Shown: positions 8,569 through 18,621, numbered from the stretch's first letter. The stretch: DNA of 64,000 nucleotides from an uncultured Tenacibaculum sp. (GCA_947493285.1 CANLQH010000001.1:372001-436000), one strand, 5' to 3'. A program made the numbers and translations. Notes: a model not told the origin generated them from the letters alone.

Positions 8569-10196
8569 TAATCTAAATTAGGCAGAACAAAATCATCTAA
8601 CACACTTTTCTTAGCCATCATTTTTTCAATAGCTTCAACAGTTCTTGGCGCTTCATTTGATAAGTTTACAGGAGCTCCATCAGTAATTAAAATATCATCT
8701 TCTATACGCACTGCAATTCCCCACCATTTTTTATCACAATTACTACCTTCTGGAATATAAATTCCTGGCTCTACAGTAATGACCATATCTTTTTGAAACT
8801 TTCCATAAGTTCCTGGATCGTGCACATCTAAACCAATATGATGTGACGTACCGTGAGGAAAATACATATGCTTTTCATCTAAAGATTTTATAATTCCTAA
8901 ATCTAATAATCCTTGATTGATTACTTTTTTTGCTTCTTGACCTGGTTGCCAAAACTGATTACCAGCTTTTGATACAGCTATACCTGCATCTTGCGCTTTT
9001 AAAACAATATTATAAATCGCTTTTTGCTCTGGAGAAAATTTACCATTTGCTGGAATAGTTCGTGTAACATCTGCAGTATAACCACGATATTCAGCACCTA
9101 AATCCATCAACACTAATTCATCATTAACTTTGGTTTTATTGTTTTCTATATAGTGTAAAATACATCCATTATTTCCGGCTCCAACAATACTTGGGTATCC
9201 TTCATACTCTGCTCCGTATTTTTTATATACAAACTCATGAATACCTTGAATCTCCGTTTCAGACATATGTGGTTTCATTGCTTTCATTACTTCAATCTGC
9301 CCTACAGCAGAAATACGTATAGCTTTAGTTAACAATTTTAATTCTTCAGGAGTTTTTATTTCTCGCATTTCAGCTAATTTTGTTGGTAAAAACTGAAGAT
9401 TTATATTCGTTTTTCTTTTATTAAGACTCAATTTAATTCTTTGTTTTAACTCTTTTCTTAACCCATCATTTGTAGCAGTTATATACTCACTTATTATAGG
9501 GTCTTTTTTATACTCAGGATAACTCTCTAAGCCTTTAGATAACTCCTTGGCCACCTCTTCTAACCTTGCGTCTGGTACATTTGCTATAGCCTTATGAATA
9601 TTCTCAATATTTGGGTCCTTAACTACACTCTTCTTATATTCAGAAAGCATCTTAAATCCGTTTACCAAATCATAAATTTCTCCTCTATTTCTTTCTGAAT
9701 TCCTATAATCATCTTTAAATTTTTCTACAAAAACTTGATTAAACTTTTTAAAACCTATTTTATCAGAAATAAATTCTTCTGCATTTTTAGCAACTTTAAA
9801 ACCAAGCTCATTTTTTGCTCCTTCTATTCCCAAACGCTTACCATTCCACATTTCTGCTCTCGGATCGTTTTTTTGCACGTATAAAACTTCGTTATAAATA
9901 TTCCCTTTATCATCTGTCTGGTTATCAGAAAACAATACTAAAACTGCGTTTGGTTCACGATATCCTGTTAAATAATAAAAATTAGGATCTTGATGAAAAA
10001 CATAATCTACATCATTTGCTCTATTACGTATTGGATTTGCAAACACTACAGCTACTGAATTTCCAGGCATTTTTGTACGTAAAACCTCTCTTCTATCTTT
10101 ATGAAAATCAGCTGACAAATAATCAGTTGGTGTTTGTGCTATGACAATATTCAACATTCCTAACAAACAAATAAATAGTAGATTTTTAAGTTTCAT
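8568..10196 (-). CDS. pepP: Exported Xaa-Pro aminopeptidase (M24B)
   Basis: A 542-residue M24B metallopeptidase that removes N-terminal residues preceding proline. Residues 1-20 are a signal peptide ending VIAQ, so it acts in the periplasm. The N-terminal creatinase-like domain is followed by the pita-bread domain with the dinuclear metal ligands: Asp in LMDLGAEYRGYTADVTR, His in HGTSHHIGLDVHD, Glu in VEPGIY and Glu in VRIEDD. It is the first gene of a unit with the TlpA-like and VF530 genes. It is longer than cytosolic PepP (about 440 residues), due to the signal and an extended helical region at about 165-270. Confidence 0.93.
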   Translation of the reverse strand: MKLKNLLFICLLGMLNIVIAQTPTDYLSADFHKDRREVLRTKMPGNSVAVVFANPIRNRANDVDYVFHQDPNFYYLTGYREPNAVLVLFSDNQTDDKGNIYNEVLYVQKNDPRAEMWNGKRLGIEGAKNELGFKVAKNAEEFISDKIGFKKFNQVFVEKFKDDYRNSERNRGEIYDLVNGFKMLSEYKKSVVKDPNIENIHKAIANVPDARLEEVAKELSKGLESYPEYKKDPIISEYITATNDGLRKELKQRIKLSLNKRKTNINLQFLPTKLAEMREIKTPEELKLLTKAIRISAVGQIEVMKAMKPHMSETEIQGIHEFVYKKYGAEYEGYPSIVGAGNNGCILHYIENNKTKVNDELVLMDLGAEYRGYTADVTRTIPANGKFSPEQKAIYNIVLKAQDAGIAVSKAGNQFWQPGQEAKKVINQGLLDLGIIKSLDEKHMYFPHGTSHHIGLDVHDPGTYGKFQKDMVITVEPGIYIPEGSNCDKKWWGIAVRIEDDILITDGAPVNLSNEAPRTVEAIEKMMAKKSVLDDFVLPNLD

Positions 10197-10326
10197 TTTA
10201 ATAAAGTTTTATAGTCTATCAAATGTAAGATTCTTACATCAAAACAAGAAAACATTAACAAAGTTTTTGGTATTAATTCATTGAAATATTAAACAAAATC
10301 AGACTATTTGTTTCTTAATTTTTCAA

Positions 10327-10334
10327 TACTTTTG
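10327..10334 (+). promoter_or_regulatory. Promoter -7 element of gcvT
   Basis: TACTTTTG matches the Bacteroidota housekeeping -7 consensus TAnnTTTG, 22 bases before the gcvT ATG. A TTTG lies at 10307-10310, slightly closer (16 bases) than the usual spacing. Confidence 0.55.
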
Positions 10335-10355
10335 AAACATTAAACAAACAATTAA

Positions 10356-11438
10356 ATGAAAAATACTGCATTAACACATATTCATGAAGCATTAGGTGCA
10401 AAATTAGTTCCTTTTGCTGGTTATAACATGCCTGTACAATACGAGGGTGTAAATATTGAACACGAAACAGTTAGAAATGGCGTTGGTGTTTTTGATGTAA
10501 GTCATATGGGTGAATTTTTCTTAAAAGGAGAAAATGCCCTGGCTTTAATTCAGAAAATATCGTCTAACGATGCTTCAAAATTAGTTCCTGGGAAGGCACA
10601 ATATAGCTGTATGCCAAATGCTGATGGTGGAATTGTAGATGATTTAATTATTTACATGATCGCTGAAAATGAATATATGCTTGTTGTAAACGCATCTAAT
10701 ATTGAAAAAGATTGGAACTGGATTTCTAAACATAACGACTTAAAAGTTGAAATGGAAGATCGTTCAGAAGAATGGTCTTTATTAGCTATTCAAGGTCCTA
10801 AAGCTGCTGAGGCAATGCAATCGTTAACATCAGTAGATTTATCTGCAATTAAATTTTATACTTTCGAAATTACCGATTTTGCTGGTTTACCTAATGTTGT
10901 AGTTTCTGCTACTGGTTATACTGGTTCTGGTGGGTTTGAAGTATATGTTAAAAATAAAGATGTTGAGCAACTTTGGAAAAAAGTTTTTGAAGCTGGGGCT
11001 GATTGGGGAATTAAACCTATCGGATTAGCTGCTCGTGATACTTTACGTTTAGAAATGGGTTATTGCTTATATGGCAATGATATTGATGATACTACTTCTC
11101 CTTTAGAAGCTGGTTTAGGGTGGATCACCAAGTTCACAAAAGATTTTGTGAATGCTGAAACTTTAAAAGCGCAAAAAGAAGCTGGTGTTACCAAAAAACT
11201 AGTAGCTTTTGAATTAACAGAGCGTGGTATTCCTCGTAAAGACTATGATATTGTAAATGCTAATGGTGAAAAAATTGGTAGAGTTACTTCTGGTACTATG
11301 AGTCCTTCTTTAAGTAAAGGTATTGGTTTAGGATATGTACCTAAAGAATTATCGAAAGTAGATTCTGAAATTTTTATTCAGGTACGTAAAAAACAAATTC
11401 CTGCTAAGGTTGTAAAGTTACCTTTTTACAAGGGATAA
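10356..11438 (+). CDS. gcvT: Glycine cleavage system aminomethyltransferase (T protein)
   Basis: A 360-residue T protein of usual length. It transfers the methylene group from aminomethylated H protein to tetrahydrofolate and releases ammonia. Visible family motifs include the N-terminal [11 protein letters not shown] and DVSHMGE, the central [12 protein letters not shown], and [18 protein letters not shown] with the folate-binding Asp region. It is transcribed alone, between its own promoter and a bidirectional terminator; the other glycine cleavage genes are not in this window. Confidence 0.97.
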   Translation: MKNTALTHIHEALGAKLVPFAGYNMPVQYEGVNIEHETVRNGVGVFDVSHMGEFFLKGENALALIQKISSNDASKLVPGKAQYSCMPNADGGIVDDLIIYMIAENEYMLVVNASNIEKDWNWISKHNDLKVEMEDRSEEWSLLAIQGPKAAEAMQSLTSVDLSAIKFYTFEITDFAGLPNVVVSATGYTGSGGFEVYVKNKDVEQLWKKVFEAGADWGIKPIGLAARDTLRLEMGYCLYGNDIDDTTSPLEAGLGWITKFTKDFVNAETLKAQKEAGVTKKLVAFELTERGIPRKDYDIVNANGEKIGRVTSGTMSPSLSKGIGLGYVPKELSKVDSEIFIQVRKKQIPAKVVKLPFYKG

Positions 11439-11457
11439 TAATTTTAATTTATAAAAC

Positions 11458-11488
11458 AAAAAAACCAGCTCAATGAGCTGGTTTTTTT
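11458..11488. terminator. Bidirectional terminator
   Basis: A 14-base perfect stem (11458-11471 with 11475-11488) with a 3-base loop, A-run on one side and T-run on the other. It serves gcvT and the convergent efflux operon. Confidence 0.9.
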
Positions 11489-11510
11489 GTTTTGATTTAA
11501 CTAATATTTA

Positions 11511-12617
11511 TTAGTCATCTTTCTTTTTATCTTTCGATGCTTTGTTCCAAATTTTAATTTCATCATCAGCAGTTACACCTTCTAAGACTTGAACATTTAC
11601 ACCATCAGAAGTTCCTAACTTAAGTTCTTTTTTCTCAAACTTATCATCACCTGTTTTAACTTCAACGTAAGGTTCTTCAGTTTTTTTATCAAAACGTAAT
11701 AATGCTTCTTTTACAGATAAAACACTATCTTTTTTCTCTAAAACTATATCAGCATTTGCACTATAACCTGCTCTGACAAAATGCGCCTCATCTAATGTAA
11801 CATCAGCTTTAATTTTAAACTGAACAGCTCCTCCTTCTTCTGTACCTTTTGGTGCAATAAAAGTCAACTTAGCTGGGAATTTTTTATTTTCAATTGCTCC
11901 TAAAGCAACTTCTATTTCAGAATCTTTAACAAGCTTTCCTACTTCAGATTCATCAACTTTACCCTCAAAAATCATTCTGCTCATATCAGCAATTGTAGCA
12001 ATTGTTGTTCCTGCATTAAAGCTATTCGCTTGGATAACTTGATATCCTTTCTTTACAGGAATTTCTACAACCATACCAGATGCTGTTGCTCTAATATTTG
12101 TATTTGCTCCTGAATTTCCTGCTGATCCTCTTTTTATTATTTGATAATCATTTTGAGCATTACGTAAGTCATTCTTAGCCTGATTGTATGACAATTGAGA
12201 GGTTTCAAACTGTTGGCTAGAAATTACTCCTTTATCAAATAATGCTTTATTACGATCGTATTGAGTTTTAGCATTAGTTAATTGAATTTGCACAGAGTTA
12301 ATTCTACCTTTAGCACTTTGTAAAGACTGCTCGTTAGGTACAACTCTAACTGTAGCTATTAAATCTCCTGTTTTTACAATAGCACCTTCTTCAACAACTA
12401 CTTTATCAATTATTCCTGCAATATTTGGTTTTATTTCAACCTCTTCTAGAGGTATTACTTTACCTGTGGCTACTGTTTTCTTAATGATAGTAGTTTTAAA
12501 AGGCTTTTCTGTTTCAAATTCTACAATATTCTTTTTGTTCTTTTTCCCGAACCAAATTAGTGCTACTACAAATAGGACTAAAATAATTCCTAAAATAATT
12601 TTTGCTCTTTTACTCAT
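11511..12617 (-). CDS. MacA-like periplasmic adaptor
   Basis: A 368-residue HlyD/MacA-type membrane fusion protein: an N-terminal transmembrane anchor (about residues 5-23), a biotinyl-lipoyl-like half-motif (GIIDKVVVEEG), a coiled-coil hairpin at about 100-160 with DKGVISSQQFE, the second lipoyl half, and beta-barrel domains. It links an inner-membrane ABC exporter to an outer-membrane channel. It is the last gene of a four-gene minus-strand operon with two permeases and an ATPase; no TolC-like gene is present, so the channel is encoded elsewhere. The cargo is unknown. Confidence 0.92.
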   Translation of the reverse strand: MSKRAKIILGIILVLFVVALIWFGKKNKKNIVEFETEKPFKTTIIKKTVATGKVIPLEEVEIKPNIAGIIDKVVVEEGAIVKTGDLIATVRVVPNEQSLQSAKGRINSVQIQLTNAKTQYDRNKALFDKGVISSQQFETSQLSYNQAKNDLRNAQNDYQIIKRGSAGNSGANTNIRATASGMVVEIPVKKGYQVIQANSFNAGTTIATIADMSRMIFEGKVDESEVGKLVKDSEIEVALGAIENKKFPAKLTFIAPKGTEEGGAVQFKIKADVTLDEAHFVRAGYSANADIVLEKKDSVLSVKEALLRFDKKTEEPYVEVKTGDDKFEKKELKLGTSDGVNVQVLEGVTADDEIKIWNKASKDKKKDD

Positions 12618-12632
12618 GATTTGTTGATTAAT

Positions 12633-13874
12633 TTATTCTTCTCTTAATGCTTCTATTGGTTTAACTATTGTTGCCATATGGGCTGGTATTAATCCTATTA
12701 AAGTACCTAATACAATTAATGTTGTAAATGCTATTAATATAATTGGAATATTCACAGTTGGATTTACTAATGTTGGGTCAGGACCTTGACCTGCTATACT
12801 ATCTATTATAAATAGTACAAAAGCGCCAAAAACAATTCCTAACATACCAGCTATTGTTGTTAAAAATACAGACTCTAAGATAATTTGCTGACGAATACTC
12901 TTTGGTGTTGCTCCTAAGGCTCTTCTAATACCAATTTCTTTAGTACGCTCTTTAACTGTTATTAATAAGATATTTCCAATTGCAAAAACTCCAGCTATTA
13001 ATGTAGCGATACCCACAAACCAAGTTAAGAACTGCATCCCAGTTAAAAAACCTGTGAATTTTGCTATTTCTACTCCTAAATTTACACTTCCAAAAGCTCT
13101 TTTATCATCTGGATGTACCTTGTGCAAACTCTTTAAAGTTAACAGTACGTCTTTTTCTAATTGTTTAATATCAACTCCTTCATTAGCTGTAATCATCATC
13201 CAATGAATTTTGTCTCCCATATTATAAATTTGCTGATAGGTTGTAAATGGAATATAAGCACAATCTCCATCAAAACTAATACCATTAGAACGTTTATATA
13301 CTCCAATAACTTTAAAGTTAATATTGTTTACCTTAATATATTGACCTATTGGTTTTTCGTTCTTGTCAAAAAGTTGCTTGTAAATATCTTCAGCAATAAC
13401 TACAACTTTTGACTTAGAAAGAATATCATTTTCATTTAAAAAACGACCATAAATTAACTCTTTCTTTTGCACTTGATCTAATACAGGATAATCTCCACTT
13501 ACTTGAAAGCTCCCTGATTTAAACCCTTGAACTAATTGCGCATTTGTTTGGCTTCGAGGTGCTAATAACTTAATCTCCTTAAATTCTTCTTTTAATACCT
13601 TAACATCATTTAATGTTGGTAAAAACCTTCTTCCTTTTTGAAATCCTTTAAATGGAGTATCTGTAGATTGTGTCCAAATAAAAACACTATTGGTCGCAAA
13701 ATTTCCAAAAATCTTTTTAAAATTATTTTCCATTCCTCTTGCAGCACCCAAAAGCACAACTAAAAGAAAAATCCCCCAAAGAACACCAATAATGGTAATT
13801 ACTGTTCTTATTTTATTCTTACGAATGCTTCCGTAAATTTCTTGCCAAGTATCTGAATCAAATAAAAATTTCAT
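12633..13874 (-). CDS. MacB-like ABC transporter permease (second)
   Basis: A 413-residue MacB/FtsX-type permease: a first membrane helix at about 20-42 (TIIGVLWGIFLLVVLLG), a large periplasmic MacB-PCD domain, and three C-terminal helices, with the conserved cytoplasmic stretch VKERTKEIGIRRALGA. It lacks its own ATPase domain and relies on the gene at 15109-15810. It lies 2 bases from the first permease, with which it shares organisation but only partial similarity, so the pair probably forms a heterodimer. Mechanotransmission of ATP hydrolysis to the adaptor is known for the family. Confidence 0.93.
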   Translation of the reverse strand: MKFLFDSDTWQEIYGSIRKNKIRTVITIIGVLWGIFLLVVLLGAARGMENNFKKIFGNFATNSVFIWTQSTDTPFKGFQKGRRFLPTLNDVKVLKEEFKEIKLLAPRSQTNAQLVQGFKSGSFQVSGDYPVLDQVQKKELIYGRFLNENDILSKSKVVVIAEDIYKQLFDKNEKPIGQYIKVNNINFKVIGVYKRSNGISFDGDCAYIPFTTYQQIYNMGDKIHWMMITANEGVDIKQLEKDVLLTLKSLHKVHPDDKRAFGSVNLGVEIAKFTGFLTGMQFLTWFVGIATLIAGVFAIGNILLITVKERTKEIGIRRALGATPKSIRQQIILESVFLTTIAGMLGIVFGAFVLFIIDSIAGQGPDPTLVNPTVNIPIILIAFTTLIVLGTLIGLIPAHMATIVKPIEALREE

Positions 13875-13876
13875 AA

Positions 13877-15106
13877 TTAATCTGCTCTTAATGCTACTAT
13901 AGGTTTTATTCCTGCTGCTCTTTTAGCTGGTACATAACCTGCAATTAAACCTGACAATATTAAAACAATAGTTGCCCCTATTACAATTCCTGGACTTACA
14001 CTTGGATCTTTGATAAAATACTTTTCTAAACTATCACCAATTAAACTTAAAATATATGTCCCTAATGATAATCCTAAATATCCTGCAATGGTTGTTATCA
14101 ACACAGATTCCTGTACCACCATACCAATGATAGAAGAAGGCTTAGCGCCTAGTGCTTTTCTAATACCAAACTCTTTAGTACGCTCCTTAATTACAAAAAT
14201 CATAATATTACTAATTCCAATAATTCCTGCGATTAAAGTTCCTGATCCAACAAAAATTACAATAAAGTATAATGCTAACATAAATGTGCCTATCCCTTTA
14301 TTTGCTTCTGCCATATTACGTACAGACAAAGCACTTTGGTCATCTGGATGTATACCTAATTTCTTACGTAAGTCACGTTCCATTTTATTACCAAATGCTA
14401 TTGCTTGATCTAAACTTAACTTAGGATCATAACCTATATTAATTTGACTAATATGGTCGTTATTACCATAAATCATCTGAGCAGTAGTCACTGGCATATA
14501 AGTTTGTCGTTCTTCATTGTCTCCTCCATCATCTGAAAAAATTCCAATTATTTTATATGAAATCCCACTAACATTTACTCTTTTTCCCAGAGCTGGCTTT
14601 TCACCAAATAAATCTTGCTTTACTAAACGACCTATTACTAAAACCTTAGCTCTTTCTTTAATATCTCTTTCGTTAATATAGCGACCTTCATCCATAATTG
14701 TTTTTTCTAAAAACTGATGATCAGGATGTACTGCTCTTAAGCGATAATTATCTGATTTATTTTTATATGAAATACTAACACTTTTGTAAATACGAGCTGT
14801 TAAATGTTGAATTTTATCTTCATATTCATCTTTAACATAATTAAAGTCTTTATTCTTTAATTGAATTCTTCTTCCTGTTTGTAATCCTTTATAAGGCTTT
14901 GAAGTTTTCCAAACTCTAACAAACATTGAATTTTGAGCATCATCAACAAAAGCACCTTTAAAAGAGTTACTTAAACCACTAACAATACCAAATAAAAGTG
15001 TAAATAAAAGTATTGCAAAAGCAACTGTAAAACCAGACATTACTGATCTTAATCTGTTTTTATTAATACTTTGAAATATTTCTCTCCAACGATCTAAATC
15101 AAACAT
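13877..15106 (-). CDS. MacB-like ABC transporter permease (first)
   Basis: A 409-residue MacB/FtsX-type permease with a first membrane helix at about 22-45 (VMSGFTVAFAILLFTLLFG), a periplasmic MacB-PCD domain, and three C-terminal helices flanking VIKERTKEFGIRKALGA. It resembles the next gene in plan and in several motifs, which suggests an old duplication. It is separated from the ATPase gene by 2 bases and from the second permease by 2 bases, so all are cotranscribed. Confidence 0.93.
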   Translation of the reverse strand: MFDLDRWREIFQSINKNRLRSVMSGFTVAFAILLFTLLFGIVSGLSNSFKGAFVDDAQNSMFVRVWKTSKPYKGLQTGRRIQLKNKDFNYVKDEYEDKIQHLTARIYKSVSISYKNKSDNYRLRAVHPDHQFLEKTIMDEGRYINERDIKERAKVLVIGRLVKQDLFGEKPALGKRVNVSGISYKIIGIFSDDGGDNEERQTYMPVTTAQMIYGNNDHISQINIGYDPKLSLDQAIAFGNKMERDLRKKLGIHPDDQSALSVRNMAEANKGIGTFMLALYFIVIFVGSGTLIAGIIGISNIMIFVIKERTKEFGIRKALGAKPSSIIGMVVQESVLITTIAGYLGLSLGTYILSLIGDSLEKYFIKDPSVSPGIVIGATIVLILSGLIAGYVPAKRAAGIKPIVALRAD

Positions 15107-15108
15107 AA

Positions 15109-15810
15109 TTATATCGCTTTAGCCTTAGTTACCACACCTGTCAATTCATCACTAATAATAACTCCATCTTTTAAACGTACAATTCTGTTGGTTTGTTCAG
15201 CAACTTCTTCTTCGTGCGTAATTACAAAAACAGTCATACCTTCATCATTAATCTCTTTTAATAAATCCATAACTGAATCTGTTGTTGTAGAATCTAATGC
15301 TCCAGTAGGCTCATCTGCTAACACAACTTTTGGTTTTGTTACCAATGCTCTAGCTATTGCTACACGTTGTTTTTGCCCTCCTGAAAGTTCATTTGGTAAA
15401 TGATTTGCCCAATCTTTTAAACCAACTTTCTCTAAATAATCTAACGCTATTTTTAAACGCTCTTTTCTTGCCATTCCTTTATAATATAAAGGTAATGCCA
15501 CATTTTCTAGAGCTGTTTTATAAGAAATTAAATTAAAGGACTGGAAAACAAATCCTAAAAATTTGTTACGCAAAATAGCAGCTTTCTTTTCGTTTAAATT
15601 TTCAATTAACTGACCATTTAAATAATAATTTCCTTCATCATGTCCATCTAATAATCCAACAATATTTAATAAAGTCGATTTTCCAGAACCAGAAGACCCC
15701 ATAATAGATACAAATTCTCCTTCTTTAATATGTAAATCTAATCCTTTTAATACGTGAAGTGAGTCTTTACCAATAGGGTAAGATTTATGTAAGTTTTCTA
15801 TTCGAATCAT
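15109..15810 (-). CDS. ABC transporter ATPase (LolD/MacB type)
   Basis: A 233-residue ATPase, first gene of the export operon. Walker A GSSGSGKST is at 38-46, the signature LSGGQ at 142-146, Walker B VVLADE at 162-167 and the switch histidine at 199. The sequence belongs to the LolD/MacB/FtsE subfamily, which powers extrusion from the periplasm or inner membrane rather than bulk import. It acts with the two permeases and the MacA-like adaptor downstream. Confidence 0.95.
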   Translation of the reverse strand: MIRIENLHKSYPIGKDSLHVLKGLDLHIKEGEFVSIMGSSGSGKSTLLNIVGLLDGHDEGNYYLNGQLIENLNEKKAAILRNKFLGFVFQSFNLISYKTALENVALPLYYKGMARKERLKIALDYLEKVGLKDWANHLPNELSGGQKQRVAIARALVTKPKVVLADEPTGALDSTTTDSVMDLLKEINDEGMTVFVITHEEEVAEQTNRIVRLKDGVIISDELTGVVTKAKAI

Positions 15811-15969
15811 AGTGCTAGTTAATTTTTAAACTAAAATAAATATTGATACATAGTTTGATTACTAATTTTATGTTAAATCACTATTTACTTTTCTACTAGA
15901 CGCTTAATTTTGATTTATGTTACAACATATTGATGTATTTTTAATTTTATCTTATTTAATATTCAATAA

Positions 15970-16386
15970 ATGATTGATTTACCTACTAATAAAAAAATAA
16001 TTTTATTTGATGGAGTATGTAATTTTTGTAATGATGCAGTGTTAAAAATTATTCGCTACGATAAAAACAATCAGTTTGTATTTGCCTCATTACAATCTGA
16101 TATAGGAATTAAAATCACAAATCATTTAGGAATTGATACTTCAAAAATTGATTCTATTGTTTTATATGAGCCCAATGTTTCTTATGATATAAAATCTTCT
16201 GCTGCTTTAAAAATTATGAAAGAGTTTGGTGGATTCTGGAATGTCTCACAAATATTTTGGGCACTACCTAAAGGATTTAGAAACGTTGTTTATGACTTTA
16301 TTGCTAAAAATCGTTACAAATGGTTTGGTAAAAAGGAATCTTGTATGATTCCCTCTAAGGAGGTTCAAGAAAGGTTTTTATCATAA
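15970..16386 (+). CDS. DCC-family thiol-disulfide oxidoreductase (DUF393)
   Basis: A 138-residue DUF393 protein. The family is named after its conserved DxxCxxC: here FDGVCNFCNDAV near residues 14-25 gives the two cysteines. The rest fits the family (FASLQSD, GFWNVSQIFWALPK, FIAKNRYKWFG). Members are predicted thioredoxin-fold oxidoreductases with unknown substrates. It is monocistronic, ended by the terminator at 16385-16416, and convergent with the cobalamin receptor gene. Confidence 0.9.
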   Translation: MIDLPTNKKIILFDGVCNFCNDAVLKIIRYDKNNQFVFASLQSDIGIKITNHLGIDTSKIDSIVLYEPNVSYDIKSSAALKIMKEFGGFWNVSQIFWALPKGFRNVVYDFIAKNRYKWFGKKESCMIPSKEVQERFLS

Positions 16387-16416
16387 AAAAGCCCCACTAT
16401 GTAGTGAGGCTTTTTT
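16385..16416. terminator. Bidirectional terminator
   Basis: AAAAAAGCC pairs with GGCTTTTTT, and CACTA with TAGTG, around a single mismatch. It sits between the convergent DCC and BtuB-like genes. Confidence 0.85.
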
Positions 16417-16437
16417 GTTAGATTTCGATGAGAAAAT

Positions 16438-18315
16438 TTAAAACTGAACTTTTAATCCTAAATTAAAATTTCTTCCTCTAGCAGTATATGCATTTACATC
16501 TTGGAAATTTTCATTTAACACGTTTGTTAAACTTCCAAATAATGTAATTTTATCTTTCATTATTTTATGATTTACAAATAAATCAACTAAACTGTAAGAA
16601 TCTAATGTGCTTCCAAAAGTTTCTCTTTCTCCTGTAAATCTATATGATACACTTGTAAAAGTTTTTGGCGCCACTTGGTAGTTAGCTCTTAATCCAAACT
16701 TTTGCTTTGGCAAGTTAATTAAACTTGTTCCTCCATTAATATTGATATAGGTATAATCTGCTAATATTGTTAATTCTTTAGTTGGATTATACACAACATT
16801 TGTTTCAATTCCTTTTAAATTGAAAGTACCTAAGTTATTTAAATATCTTCCATTATTCCAAACAACTTTATCAGTTTCTTCTCTGTAAAAATAAGTAGCG
16901 TTAATACTTAAGTTATCTAAAATATCAAATTCAAATCCTCCTTCTACTGTATAGTCTTCTTCTGGCTGTAATTGATCAACACTATCCGCCTTATTAAATA
17001 TTTCTGATAAGGTAGGTGCAATAAATGCAGTACCGTAAGAAGCAAATAACTTTAAGTTCTTTTCTTCTAAAACCTCAAAGTTATATGATGGGTTTACGTT
17101 ATATACAAAGTGATTTCCATATTCATTGTGAATATTCATTCTTACTCCTGCATTTAAGTTAAACCCTTCTCTTGAATAGTTTGCAGAAACATATGGATCA
17201 TAGAAGTGTTGCTTAGCAGTTCCTTTTCCAATATTGCTAAAAGACGCTTCTTGTAACATGTCTTGGTACTGTGCAGTAATACCAGTAATTACAGATAATT
17301 CGTTTGCAACTCTATAACTATTGAAAACTTCAAAACCTTTTACTTCTCCGTTAAATAAACTTCCCCCAAAAGAGTTAGATTCTCTATCAATATCTGTAAA
17401 AAACGCTCTAGCTTTTAACTGTCCTTTTGCATATGAATAATCAGTGCTAAATACTGCTCTGTCTTGCTTGGTATTTGCATAGAAATCTGCATCTCCTGCT
17501 GGAAAAGAAGAATCAAACTCATTGTTGAACGTATTAAAACTTCCTTCAATTCCGATTCTTAGTTTCTTTGTTACATTGTATCCTAATCTTAATAAAGCAT
17601 TTTGGCGGTAAAACTTATCTTCTTGGTTTGGATTATTTTCATCTAAACTTTCAATAGCCGATAATCCAGAAGAACTGTTTGCATTTAAACCTAATAAGTA
17701 ATCAACTTTACCAACAATACCGTTAAAGTTAAAGTTTGCCTGTAATTCGTCAACAGCAACTTTGGTATGCTCAGCAGATCTGTTGCTTCCAAAAGAAGTT
17801 GTAAAGGTTCCTTCAAATTCTTTTTTAGATGACTTCTTTAAAATAATATTAATAACCCCAGTTGCAGCTCCAGAACCATATAATACTGATGAAGCTCCTT
17901 TTAAAACTTCGATAGATTCGATTTGATTTAAATCTAACTGTCTTAAATCAAAATCTCCAGCAATAGATGATGGATCGTTTACATTTACTCCATCAATTAA
18001 AACTGCTACTTGTTTGTTTCTTCCCCCACGGATGTAAACTCCTAAATTTTGTCCACGATTACTTTGATTACCGTTAATTTCAACCCCTGGAACTTCGTTC
18101 AAAATTTCCACTAAGCTTTTTCCTTGTCTTTCTTCTATCTGCTTAGACGTTAATTTATACACTACTTTTCCAATATTCTTCTTACTAGTTTTGATCTTAG
18201 TTGCTGTTACCACAACTTCATCTAATTTTTCAGATTTCTCCTGCTCTTGCGCAGTAATTTTTGTGCTCGCAAAAGACATCGCAATAGCACCAACAATTAG
18301 TAATTGTTTTTTCAT
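16438..18315 (-). CDS. btuB: BtuB-like cobalamin TonB-dependent receptor
   Basis: A 625-residue outer-membrane receptor. Signal peptide at 1-22; TonB box near 33-40 (DEVVVTATK); plug domain with RQGKSLVEILNEVPGVE, GVYIRGGR, VAVLIDGVNVND and SIEVLKGASSVLYGSGA; then a beta barrel ending in phenylalanine. Size and plug resemble BtuB more than the larger SusC-type receptors, and it lacks the carboxypeptidase-like N-terminal domain common in this phylum. The cobalamin riboswitch just upstream makes vitamin B12 or a related corrinoid the likely ligand. A BtuF-like gene is divergent from it. Confidence 0.93.
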   Translation of the reverse strand: MKKQLLIVGAIAMSFASTKITAQEQEKSEKLDEVVVTATKIKTSKKNIGKVVYKLTSKQIEERQGKSLVEILNEVPGVEINGNQSNRGQNLGVYIRGGRNKQVAVLIDGVNVNDPSSIAGDFDLRQLDLNQIESIEVLKGASSVLYGSGAATGVINIILKKSSKKEFEGTFTTSFGSNRSAEHTKVAVDELQANFNFNGIVGKVDYLLGLNANSSSGLSAIESLDENNPNQEDKFYRQNALLRLGYNVTKKLRIGIEGSFNTFNNEFDSSFPAGDADFYANTKQDRAVFSTDYSYAKGQLKARAFFTDIDRESNSFGGSLFNGEVKGFEVFNSYRVANELSVITGITAQYQDMLQEASFSNIGKGTAKQHFYDPYVSANYSREGFNLNAGVRMNIHNEYGNHFVYNVNPSYNFEVLEEKNLKLFASYGTAFIAPTLSEIFNKADSVDQLQPEEDYTVEGGFEFDILDNLSINATYFYREETDKVVWNNGRYLNNLGTFNLKGIETNVVYNPTKELTILADYTYININGGTSLINLPKQKFGLRANYQVAPKTFTSVSYRFTGERETFGSTLDSYSLVDLFVNHKIMKDKITLFGSLTNVLNENFQDVNAYTARGRNFNLGLKVQF

Positions 18316-18417
18316 TTTTAATGATTTAATTTTTACAATTAATCAGGTTAAATTTTTGTACGAAATGGTATTAAGTACAGTAACTTTTATCCCGAAAGTT
18401 TTTACTCGTTTGTGATG

Positions 18418-18587
18418 TTGGCAGGTCTCCTGACTTGCGTCTTGTAACTTACCTTCCCATTTTATAAAAACAGTGGTAAAAGTTGTAGTTACAAGCTTTA
18501 TAGCTTACAGTTGCGGGAACAGTTTTGGATTTACACCAAATTCCCTTTTAATTTCTTTAGATAGAATACCTATAGAAAACCAAAATC
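18418..18587 (-). promoter_or_regulatory. Cobalamin riboswitch
   Basis: Read on the minus strand, the B12 box GTCAGGAGACCTGCC occupies 18420-18434. Upstream of it are the conserved core pieces: GGTGTAAATCC, TCCCGCAACTGTAAGC and CCACTG. The element ends about 100 bases before the receptor ATG and begins just downstream of a good -7 promoter element. It should lower receptor expression when adenosylcobalamin is abundant. The exact 5' end is inferred. Confidence 0.94.
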
Positions 18588-18591
18588 GCCG

Positions 18592-18621
18592 CAAATGTAG
18601 TTCAAAAATTGTTATTACAAA
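18592..18621 (-). promoter_or_regulatory. Promoter of the riboswitch/btuB transcript
   Basis: On the minus strand TTTG (18618-18621) is followed after 18 bases by TACATTTG (18592-18599), an excellent match to the Bacteroidota sigma-70 promoter TTTG-N19-TAnnTTTG. Transcription would begin right at the riboswitch. Confidence 0.75.

Noticed and set aside
13161..13412. An 83-codon plus-strand frame inside the second permease gene
   Set aside because: Antisense to a clear gene; no start context, no family motif.
14010..14408. A 132-codon open frame on the plus strand opposite an ABC permease gene
   Set aside because: It lies entirely within the coding sequence of a well-supported permease on the other strand, its protein has no recognisable motif, and open antisense frames are common opposite hydrophobic genes.
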